From positions 1,674,001 to 1,738,000 of the forward strand of contig JAGMWG010000007.1 in NCBI GenBank assembly GCA_020744225.1: a stretch of 64,000 nucleotides of DNA. The letters run 5' to 3'. A program made the position numbers and the translations under genes. This stretch comes from Paraphoma chrysanthemicola. Lineage: Eukaryota > Ascomycota > Dothideomycetes > Pleosporales > Phaeosphaeriaceae. Shown piece by piece: positions 21,737 through 30,803 of the stretch (its first letter is position 1; each line of letters opens with the position of its first letter). Below the pieces are notes generated by a model. The model worked only from the letters and a program-made list of their open reading frames with translations. It was not told the origin of the DNA and did not search any database.

Positions 21737-22906
21737 TCACGCAACAGAAACCTCATTCACCAAAACACTTCCCTCACTCTTTTCCTTCGCCTTCCTCTCC
21801 GCTTCCTTCCACCTCTCTGCCCTACCGTAACTATCTGCATACCCATTCTTAATCGCCTGCTCGACCGTAATCGGCGGCCATTTCGGCTCCTCGCCTTGTT
21901 TCGCACAATTTGGCAAACACTTGACCTCGTAGCCTGGATTTCCTGAGAAGAAAACAGGAATAGAGTACCGTTCTGCACCTGATACATTGATGACACGATG
22001 TAGATTAGAGATGTATTTGTCGTTCGACCAGCGCATCATTAGGTTGCCCAGGTTAACGACGAAAGCTCCAGGTGTGGGCGCGACATCAAGCCATTCCTTG
22101 GTCGCATAGTCGTAGACTTGTAGCCCGGCGACTTTGTCTTGTAGGAGTATGGTCACGCAGCCGAAATCCGTGTGTGCGCCAATCCCCCGAGTCAATTTGG
22201 CAGGACTATCCGGTGGTTGGGACGGGTAATGTAGTAATCTCATCGTTGCAACCGCACCATTGACGAAATCATCAAACCAGGATTCTTCCAGGTCGAGCGT
22301 GAGGGCTAGGACTTTCATGATGTCCTTTGCGAGATCGACAACTTGCGCATAGTAGTCGAGCGCCGTGGCTTTGAAATCAGCGACGTCGGGGAGGATTTCG
22401 GATGACGGCCACATGTTGGGACCAGAATTGAGCTTCTTGTTGACGAAGTACGGATGGTCTTTAGGTATCTCATCGCCGATGTAGTAGCCTTCTTTAAGTT
22501 CTGGGAGGGTTCCTTCTTCGAGGATTTGCGACTTCATGAGTTCGTAGCCGCGGTTCCATGTGTTTGTTGTATCTATGTCTGCGTCAGTTCGATTCGTGCA
22601 TGCAGACTGCGGCTGATTCATACCTTTGTTGACTTTATTCTTCTGCTCAAGTTCTAGATCGAAGAACTTTTTGTTCCATGCCATTATTTTGTTCTGTAGC
22701 TCGAGGGGTACATTGTGCCCCGTGATCTGGAAGAAGCCATTGTGTAGGCAGCAATTCCGTACTTCCTCCACCAGTTGCTTCTTCGCCGATGGATCACCTT
22801 TATAGAATTCTTGCAAATTGTCAGCAATGCTACATCCGCCCATCGATTAAAAGAAGGTCGTACTTGAAAAGTCGAGGATTGGCGGAGCGTCACCTGCGCT
22901 TGGCAT
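21737..22906 (-). CDS. 2-oxoglutarate/Fe(II) oxygenase, isopenicillin-N-synthase-like
   Basis: Three exons, 22906-22864, 22809-22624 and 22572-21737, give 354 aa; introns are 54 and 51 bp. The N-terminal DIOX_N segment is PPILDFSKFYKGD followed by CLHNGFFQITGHNVP. The 2OG-FeII_Oxy core has H210-x-D212 in GIGAHTDFGCVTILLQD, the distal His in ISNLHRVINVSG and the 2OG-binding RYS in ERYSIPVFF. The family includes IPNS, thymine dioxygenase and many secondary-metabolism tailoring enzymes. This one matches the generic fungal IPNS-like group without a named activity. Its stop lies only 54 bp from the convergent monooxygenase stop. The second intron is a multiple of three without a stop, so intron retention would add 17 residues. 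Family secure; substrate unknown. Confidence 0.9.
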
Positions 22907-23941
22907 TTTGGTTGGCTTAAATTATGTCTCGACGCAGTATGGTTCAATGTGGAAATGGCCGGTCGTGACGAATCAGTGTTGTGACTTTAAAGTTGTAGGA
23001 AAAAATTGAGTGCAGTTTTGAGAAGTGCATCTTCAGCGAGTCAAGTGGTCTCTTCTTAAAAGCAAGCTTCTATTGCCTTCTCCAGCCCTTATCCCCAATG
23101 CTTCCCCTCGGTGATGCGAGTGGCTATCGATAGCATGCATCTGGCCCGTAGATGGCGTTGGTGGGGTGGTCGCGCGAGACGACGCGAAGGCCCGACACCG
23201 AGCACGCTTACGAACATCAGAGGCCCCCACTCTTGACCAACAGCCATGATTGGTGGAGGACTGAAGGATTCGGCACGAGCTGAACGCGGAAAAGCGAACT
23301 GAACGTGATGTTTCCTACCACATCTTGAAAAGCAAGTGAAAATTGTATGCCACAATCCGTAGCGTAGCATCTTGCAGCGCCAAGTGGTACGTTGTGGGCG
23401 AGATTTCTGCAACTTTGCTTGTCGCCTGAGCCAACAGCACAGAAGCCGGGCACCTGGGCATACAGATTTTTTTTAGTATTCGATACATGTCCTCTACTGT
23501 GTGGAAGAGTAATCAGACGATGCTGGACTCGAAACATGCAACGTGGTTGGCGTTCCGATATCGTCGCCCCCTCGCACTTAGCCTCTTGAGGCAGAAAGCT
23601 GCATGTAGCGGGCGCATTTGGGCTGAGAAGTAACGGCTTGAGATGGTTGAAAAGTGCGCACTGTTCGGAAAATATCAAAAGAGTTGGTTGTGGGTGAAGA
23701 ACACGTCGTTGCTTCAGGTGATGTGGCAGTAAGAGCGAACATTGTCGACTTGTTAGGTTTTGACAGAGGAGCAGATTTGGTTGAAGAGATATACATGCGG
23801 AGGAGAAGATGAAATGCCAGTTCTAACGCCTGTTCCACCTAATGAATTTAGGTATGAAGTCAGCCAAACTATTGACTCGGCCCGGCCATCGCATAACAAC
23901 CCGTTATTGATGGCTGACAATGTGTGCAACACAATAAACCG
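22907..23941. other. Gene-free intergenic region
   Basis: About 1 kb upstream of the 2OG oxygenase and downstream of the F-box-like gene. The longest open frame (23217-23678, minus) has no recognisable content. No TCGG-N6-CCGA site was seen next to the oxygenase start. Confidence 0.45.
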
Positions 23942-24985
23942 TTAAGTCGTTGCAGCATCCATGATAAGATGCACTGGACCTGCCAATCTCCTTTGTATAT
24001 CTGCCCATGATGCCATTCGCCTCTTTTCGACGGTCCATAGTGTGCCTCTGACGCCCTGTGTCCAGATAAAATTGTCGCAAAGTATTAATTCGTCATCGTC
24101 TCCGTAGAAGCTTGTCGGCACGTCAACCTCCCACATTTTTACAAAGTCGTCGTCTTTCCAAGTCCGAGTTCTGGTGGGCGTGCGATGATTAGAGTTGACA
24201 TCCACGAGCATAACGTCCAAGGCCTTGCCTTTGTATGATGAAAATATTAAGTCAATGTCCGTAGAGAGAAGTTCCACCGGCCTAAGAAACACTAGGGTCT
24301 GCAACGACGAAATTGAAAAACAAAACTCCAGTTGTGTCTCTTTCAGCTCTTGGAAGGTAATGGCAAGCCGTTTGAGACTTGGTGGTGGAGCAGGGAAGCA
24401 GTCCAAAGCGTCGTAGCTTGTAACAAGCTCTTCTAGCTTCGGCATATGTAGGAAAATATTATTCGCGCTAGAGTAGGGCTTCACGAGTTCTACCTCGCTG
24501 TGAACCGTGTACACTGGCTGGATATCCAGAGCCAATCGTTTCAGGGTGCGCCCTATAGTCTTGCAAAGATCTATGATCTGAGGCAGCCTGACCATAGGTG
24601 TCGCACTTTCATCTTTGTCGGACTTCAGCGGGGATATGAAGACTGAAGTGATATGCTGAGGTATGTCGGCGAAGAGAACATCGTTGCGGCTGCTCTGGCC
24701 GTGAAGAGCTTGAGGATGGTACCCAAGATTCAAGCCCAAAGTTCGCCGCAAGCGTGCATAACTGGTGCACGTATCCAAATAAAGGCAATTTGAGTAGAGG
24801 TATCTGGAAGCTATAGGGTAAATGTCTCGTGACACCAGAGTGAGGCTGCGCAGCGTTCTGGCGATGGAGTTCGCCGGTGGGTGAGCGATAGGGTCTGTTC
24901 CATCGCGAGTGCCGACAAGTTGATCGAGGATATTCAAGAAGAGTTCCAAAGGTAAAGCAGACTGTTTGGGTGATGTATGCGTCAT
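23942..24985 (-). CDS. F-box-like protein
   Basis: Intronless 347-aa protein. The N-terminus carries a degenerate F-box (LPLELFLNILDQLVGTRDG, then LRSLTLVSRDIYPIASRYLY, residues ~12-70). This is the segment that binds Skp1 in SCF ubiquitin ligases. The rest resembles the leucine-rich but irregular recognition part of the many lineage-specific F-box-like proteins of filamentous fungi, such as SLKRLAITFQELKETQLEF and SSLQTLVFLRPVELL. It has no signal peptide and no membrane segment. The start is the first ATG in frame. The target is unknown. Such genes are often variable between isolates. Confidence 0.7.
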   Translation of the reverse strand: MTHTSPKQSALPLELFLNILDQLVGTRDGTDPIAHPPANSIARTLRSLTLVSRDIYPIASRYLYSNCLYLDTCTSYARLRRTLGLNLGYHPQALHGQSSRNDVLFADIPQHITSVFISPLKSDKDESATPMVRLPQIIDLCKTIGRTLKRLALDIQPVYTVHSEVELVKPYSSANNIFLHMPKLEELVTSYDALDCFPAPPPSLKRLAITFQELKETQLEFCFSISSLQTLVFLRPVELLSTDIDLIFSSYKGKALDVMLVDVNSNHRTPTRTRTWKDDDFVKMWEVDVPTSFYGDDDELILCDNFIWTQGVRGTLWTVEKRRMASWADIQRRLAGPVHLIMDAATT

Positions 24986-26517
24986 AATGGGAGAGTTGGT
25001 CAGCGACTTGCCCTGTGTGATGACAAAGTTGCGGTTTATTAACAGGAAAGGAAAATAGAGCCGAGGCGAGGGGCGGCAAGACTCATTGGCGCAAAAACAA
25101 CGATACTGCGCTGACCTTCCCTTTGCAACATCAAAATCAGCTTTGTCATTCGCTTCACTGCGCGTATGCCTTCATTCGACGTAGGGTTCGGGTCGAGGCA
25201 TCCTTTTCATCAAATGCTGTGATTGCAAGCTCATGCCGTCAGAAATCGGGAACGATGAATCCAAGGGTGAGCGAAAGTACGATTTCGCGCAGACAAAGGC
25301 TGCCCTCAAACTCAACTGCTTTAGCTCAAGCTGCCAGTAGAAGTTGGAGATACAAAGTTCGGCCCAATGTTGAGCAGAAAATCTGCGTCGACCCCGCCCG
25401 TACCTGAATGGAGCCGGCGCGCGAATGTCAAGGCTGCAAGACTGAACCTTCGTAAATCAGATCCGTACGAGAGTCGTTACCTCACTGAGCCTGGAGATGT
25501 CGACAGTAAATGGAATATTTCAATTGGGTCTAGAGATGATGGGCGCCATGTCACACTCCAAGGTTTGTTGTGGACTACGAAAGTGGCCATACCCATCATG
25601 CTTTAGTACTGTGAGCTATAGGAAACGCAGAGAAGATTCGCACTCGAGTTAGATTGTAACATCTTCGATTCATACATAACGACGGCATAGAAGCGTGCAT
25701 GCTCAGAATGCCAACAGAGAGAAACTTGCTTCTATGATGACACAATTCACCACCGAGTGCATATTTTCTCTACAACACTGACATACCACTCAACTTTAAA
25801 TCAATCATCTCTCCCTACATATATATAGGCATATGAAGACAGTGCGTTTATGAGTCGTGTCGATAGTCATAGCATAGACTTAGAGACACAGATAACACTA
25901 GAATGAGTACTCTTTGTGTATACACTTAGCTCTCTCAAAGATGCTTATTCGTACCTATTTGCAGATATAATAACAGAAGATGCGTAAGAGTGGAGATTCC
26001 GTAAGGCGTGGCTAGAGGCATTTGGAGGAATAAGGTAATCGAGTGGTCTTCCTACACGCAACGAACCGTTCTTCAAACAGGCATTTTTTAAGTCAAAAAA
26101 TTGAAAGCATAATTGAGAGATTATCGTATGGTTCTTAGCTGAGATCATGCTGCACCTCTCAGGTTTAGCGCCGTGAGGCTGAGCCGCTCGTTTTGCACGC
26201 GAGCTACCAGCTGATGCCCGCAGAAACATGTGGCGCACTCTAGATTAGTCTGCACGCTCACCCATGTCGCGTGGCTGCCTTGAATAGAAATACTGATGCA
26301 ACGAAACCCACTCGCCAAATCGCCGAAACACTGCCTCCCGCGCATATACATTGAGCAGTCATCTGCGGCACAACCTAGGCGCTTACCCTGGCCCGATCTT
26401 TCAATCTTGTAAAGTTTTCATCAACTCGAGCCGAAGTCAATTACGAAAACTTTGCCCTTCTCCTGGTCCTTCGGAAATCGCACGCCCATAGTCCTGAATA
26501 CTGAATTGTCGGCGACA
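24986..26517. other. Gene-free divergent intergenic region
   Basis: About 1.5 kb separates the divergent F-box-like gene and the TPR-HET gene. It includes an AT-rich patch with TATATATA near 25820-25830. No open frame here shows family features; it probably holds both promoters. Confidence 0.5.
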
Positions 26518-29500
26518 ATGTCCACCCCACAAGACCCCAGAAAGTCCCGCTTAGGAATACTGACCAGCTGGGTCGAGTCCCGTCAGCTTCTGTTACGAAA
26601 CATGCTGTCCATGGGTGGAATGACGGTCGAGCGTGAGATCGAAATGCGGGACCGGCAAACTAAAGATCTCCTGCGGCTCTTCAGTTTCAACCAAAGCATT
26701 GCTACACTTCAGAATGCAATCGACCACGTCGAAGTGATCCTACGTCGACTTCCCGAGGGTTCGGAACAACTTCCGCGTTACTTGGACTCTCTTTCGTACA
26801 TGAAGGTATCAGAATACGAAATCTCTCAGTCCGCCAGCGCTCTTGATCAAGCAGTCGAATTGAGCTTGCGCGCAAAGGACGAGGCGGAGCGATTCAAACT
26901 CGACACCAAAGATCCAGCCTTCTTCTTTAAAGTTCTCAATGATTTGGGTTATGCTCAGTCGCACCGGTTTGGGGAGCTTGGGAGCGCAAAGGATCTTGAT
27001 GATGCAATTCAGACGGGACGGTTTCTCTTGAGCAAAGCACCGAGAGACAGCGAAATTTACAGCATTGGCGTGCTGAATCTGGCGTCCAGACTTCGGATCC
27101 GATACGAGCGCCTTCCACAGCCGGAAGATTACGATGAGACAACCCAGTTGCTGAAAAGTCTCGTGGATGGGTCCCTACCGCCAAACGACGGCTTCCCCAA
27201 GGCGTATATAAGCCTGCAATTGAGCGAGCTCTCCTACCTCAAGTTCACAATAGACGAAAAACTTTGTGACCTCGACGACGCCATTAGGCACGGCACAGCG
27301 GCAATAGTTGAGCTCGATGCCAGAGATTCGAAGACGGAAAAATTCCTAGGAAGACTTTGCCAGATGCATGGCGATCGCTACGACAGAAAGCAAGAGTTAA
27401 AAGATGTCGAGCAGGCCGTCACTCATTCCAGGGAAAGAGTATTGATCATTCCGATGAACCATCCTATTCGTGGCTTGGCATTGCACAAGCACATCTTCTA
27501 TTCAGGGTTTTTGGCAAAGCGACTTTCTAATCCTGCTGAACTAGACGATTTGGCACAAGCAATTACAGAACTTCTGGGCACGATGCCGGAGAGTTATGAG
27601 CAAAATGAACTCTGCCATTGGCTTTTTGGTGACATTCTGGCACGTCGATACGAACTCAATGGCGTCTTTTCGGCTTTAACGTCATTTCTTGATAATGCCG
27701 ACAAGATGTGTTTGCTCCACAACAAACGTGTTCATGCACAAGGGGAGGCTGATGTCAATGACCATAAGATTATTTGGCTCCGTTACCAGCTTAGGAGAAT
27801 CATGAGTGCACCAGAGGACAACTACATTCGCAATTTGACTCTTCGGGAGCTTCCAGGCTACTTCAAAACTGCGTGCGAGACTAATGGCGTTCCAAATGCG
27901 GCAATTACACTGTGGAATCAACAAGGACAGAGGCTGCGCCTCTACGCTGATGCAATTGAAGCAAATGAAGTGCTCGACAAAGAATCACTTGATCGGCGAC
28001 TTCAAGAAGAGACTGAAAAGTCAAAGCGAGCAGAGATCAATGAACAAGGAAGAAGACGCAAAAATCCTTGGCGAAGAGAAGAATATAAGACTGAGTTCGG
28101 AGTGAGACAATTAGACATCGATCCGGCGACGAAGAAGATGATTTTCTCTGTGCCAACGATTGTGCAGGACATCTTCGGCTACAAAAGCACAGATCCTCTC
28201 CCTCTTGACAAATTCGTCGAGCAAGAGATTCAGCTTGAGGCCGCGACAAGACAGAGAGAATCAGCCGAGGGCAAATTCCCAAACCCCGCGTTGTGTAGAA
28301 TTTGTCGCAAACTTCGCGTCATGGTTCCAACAGACGATAGCCCAAATTACCGTTGGAACCCAAAGGTGGAACATATTCCATTCGGCAACTTTAATCAGTT
28401 GTTTTTACGGAAAGATTGTGTTATCTGTGGGATGATTCTAGGTTTCGTTTCGAACCATGATGGCCACCTTCACGCAAAATTGGCAGCGATCGATGACGAG
28501 ATTCAGGGTACAGCCCTTGAGCCAGCTACTCTTGAGAATGGAGATCAGATTCTCAAGGTATCGTACGGACTCAGAGAAGTGGGGACCATCAAAATTCTCG
28601 ACGTCAAAAAATTGCAAGTTTTGTCAAAGCTCAGAGGGCAAATCTCGCCCGGGGCGGAGAACAACAATACCATGGCTTCTGCCGGGAGGCCCGCTCGCAC
28701 TCTCAATATCTCGCGACTTAAGCGCTTTATGAACGACTGTGATCACCATCATGGGTTGGAATGCAATGGGCCAGCACTCAGTGGAAAGCTAGCCGAGCAC
28801 ATATCCATGTACCAGATCGACGTAGTCGACCAGTGTCTTGTCGAGACAACTTCGGCGGTCAAATACTTTGCTCTCAGCTATGTTTGGGGCTCAGTTGATA
28901 TGTCAATGACGCTACGGTGTAACCTTGATGCACGACTTCAGAAAGGAGGCTTGAACAACGATCAATCGAAACCCTTGCCGAAAACAATTCTGGACGCTAT
29001 TTCCTTTGTGAAAGGGCTGGATGAGCGTTTCCTCTGGGTAGACGCGCTTTGCATCGTCCAGGACGATCATGACCGCAAACAACGTGATATCAAACAGATG
29101 GACCTGGTCTACTCGAGGGCTTTTGCTACAATCGTGGCTACGACTGGAGCTGATGCTGATGCCGGACTCCCAGGAGTCTGTCCTGGAACATTGGAATCAA
29201 CAGGCATTCGGAAACTGCGGGTCTCCAACCGCTCAGTAGACCTAGCTTATGATCCAGACAGCAAAGCAGTGGAAGAAGTCTATATTACAGCAACGCCAAT
29301 GTCCCTGGGCTTAGTCCTCGATGCATCGAAATGGGAGTCTCGAGGCTGGACATTCCAGGAGCGTCTACTTTCAAAGCGCTGCCTGTTCTTTTCAAACGAC
29401 ACAGTTTATTACCAGTGTCAAAAAGAGACATGCAGCGAAACAGGACAAAGCGAACCAGAGACAGGACCTTCCATGTCAAGGTTACAGAATCCTTTGACCC

Positions 29501-30507
29501 TATTACCAAGCCTTGAGAGCTGGAAAGGCGACACCGCGGTGAAGCAAAGATTCAAGATCTACAAAGCTTTAGTGGAACAATACACACTCCGAGATTTGAC
29601 ATTTGGGGGCGACATTATGAACGCCTTCGCCGGTGTTTGGGCGGTCTTGCAACCGCACAGTAGAGGTCAGATTGTTTGCGGAATTCCGGCCGTGTTCTTG
29701 GATCTAGCATTACTATGGACACCAGCATCAACATTGACACGCCGAAAGGATCCAGTTTCGGCCACCATCACTCCGTCTCACAGTACAACAAGTATTCAAA
29801 CGTTCCCGAGTTGGTCTTGGGCTGGATATGTTGGTCCCGTTGAGTTCCGCTTACTGCATGAAGATAAGCGACCACTCCCTGCACCGTTGATATCAAGGTT
29901 TCACATTTACCACGGTGATTGGCTTTATACGGCGCGGAGTCGACCCACCAATTCAAAAGGCGAACAATCCAATCTCATGGATCATGAGGTCGACAGCATA
30001 GAAGAAGTTTCGCACGCAGACCAAGCTGTGATTCGAGGCTTGACCACCCACGGGCCTTTCACACTTCAATTCGAGGCATTGGTTGTTCCCGTCTCCGCCT
30101 TCAAATTTAGCTCCAAACCCGAACGCCTGAGTTTCCAAGACCATGTGCATGCAACCAGCGAACAAGCCGTCTATCGCCTCTTCGACCAGAACAACAAGCA
30201 TTGCGGAATCGTATTTGACATGTTGCCACTTCACGAAGCGGACCAGGGTGTACCTCCAAGCTTCATTGGCATAGCGCAGTACGGGGAAACTAAAGGCGAA
30301 TACCTCGGTCCAAAAAGAGTAGAGGGCAACATCACGCTCTTTGATGACGAAGTATATCCCTCAACAGGGAGTGGAAGTGGACTCGTAGATTCATTACTGG
30401 TGGCTTGGACCAAGCACGGAGTGGCGGAGAGACGATCTGTTGCACGAATTCATGCGCAAGCTTGGGAGAAGGCAGCACCCTTGAGACGAGCGGTTGCACT
30501 TGGTTGA
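26518..30507 (+). CDS. Large TPR-HET fusion protein
   Basis: Intronless 1329-aa protein starting at the ATG at 26518; the open frame begins earlier but without ATG. Residues ~40-440 form helical repeats of the TPR type found in fungal TPR/CHAT proteins, such as LDDAIRHGTAAIVELDARDS and LDDLAQAITELLGTMPES. A charged coiled-coil-like linker follows (~475-530). Next comes a Cys-rich pre-HET module (C593-x2-C596, then CVICG, then DCDHHHGLEC). The HET domain proper spans ~780-970: YFALSYVWGS, FLWVDALCIVQDDHDRKQRD and ESRGWTFQERLLSKRCLFFS. The C-terminal ~350 residues are the usual HET tail (PSWSWAGYVG). HET domains mediate regulated cell death. Fusing TPRs to HET without a NACHT/NB-ARC switch is unusual. 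Family assignment strong for HET, moderate for TPR. Confidence 0.85.
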   Translation: MSTPQDPRKSRLGILTSWVESRQLLLRNMLSMGGMTVEREIEMRDRQTKDLLRLFSFNQSIATLQNAIDHVEVILRRLPEGSEQLPRYLDSLSYMKVSEYEISQSASALDQAVELSLRAKDEAERFKLDTKDPAFFFKVLNDLGYAQSHRFGELGSAKDLDDAIQTGRFLLSKAPRDSEIYSIGVLNLASRLRIRYERLPQPEDYDETTQLLKSLVDGSLPPNDGFPKAYISLQLSELSYLKFTIDEKLCDLDDAIRHGTAAIVELDARDSKTEKFLGRLCQMHGDRYDRKQELKDVEQAVTHSRERVLIIPMNHPIRGLALHKHIFYSGFLAKRLSNPAELDDLAQAITELLGTMPESYEQNELCHWLFGDILARRYELNGVFSALTSFLDNADKMCLLHNKRVHAQGEADVNDHKIIWLRYQLRRIMSAPEDNYIRNLTLRELPGYFKTACETNGVPNAAITLWNQQGQRLRLYADAIEANEVLDKESLDRRLQEETEKSKRAEINEQGRRRKNPWRREEYKTEFGVRQLDIDPATKKMIFSVPTIVQDIFGYKSTDPLPLDKFVEQEIQLEAATRQRESAEGKFPNPALCRICRKLRVMVPTDDSPNYRWNPKVEHIPFGNFNQLFLRKDCVICGMILGFVSNHDGHLHAKLAAIDDEIQGTALEPATLENGDQILKVSYGLREVGTIKILDVKKLQVLSKLRGQISPGAENNNTMASAGRPARTLNISRLKRFMNDCDHHHGLECNGPALSGKLAEHISMYQIDVVDQCLVETTSAVKYFALSYVWGSVDMSMTLRCNLDARLQKGGLNNDQSKPLPKTILDAISFVKGLDERFLWVDALCIVQDDHDRKQRDIKQMDLVYSRAFATIVATTGADADAGLPGVCPGTLESTGIRKLRVSNRSVDLAYDPDSKAVEEVYITATPMSLGLVLDASKWESRGWTFQERLLSKRCLFFSNDTVYYQCQKETCSETGQSEPETGPSMSRLQNPLTLLPSLESWKGDTAVKQRFKIYKALVEQYTLRDLTFGGDIMNAFAGVWAVLQPHSRGQIVCGIPAVFLDLALLWTPASTLTRRKDPVSATITPSHSTTSIQTFPSWSWAGYVGPVEFRLLHEDKRPLPAPLISRFHIYHGDWLYTARSRPTNSKGEQSNLMDHEVDSIEEVSHADQAVIRGLTTHGPFTLQFEALVVPVSAFKFSSKPERLSFQDHVHATSEQAVYRLFDQNNKHCGIVFDMLPLHEADQGVPPSFIGIAQYGETKGEYLGPKRVEGNITLFDDEVYPSTGSGSGLVDSLLVAWTKHGVAERRSVARIHAQAWEKAAPLRRAVALG

Positions 30508-30803
30508 CGATGTCGGTCAAGTCGCAGATGGTCACTTTATCGGTGAATCTTATGGTAGAATGCGGCACCAATTGTTGTACTTCATAGCGCACAATGTGGT
30601 ACCGAGACAGTCGGGTTTCAAAAATGTCGCCTACGATAGTTGCTCATTTAGCAGACGATGTTAAAAGCTCCCGTAGTGATTGCCACAGGGGGAGGAGATA
30701 CAGCAACGATTCGCGCGTGCTCACCACGATGCGCACGTGAACATCCAGTAAAACGTCTTTGACCGAGCGCCTGACTACATTAAACATGTTGTGAGATAAT
30801 TCC
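30508..30803. other. Convergent intergenic region
   Basis: 296 bp between the stops of two convergent genes. Nothing beyond 3' untranslated sequence is apparent. Confidence 0.4.
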
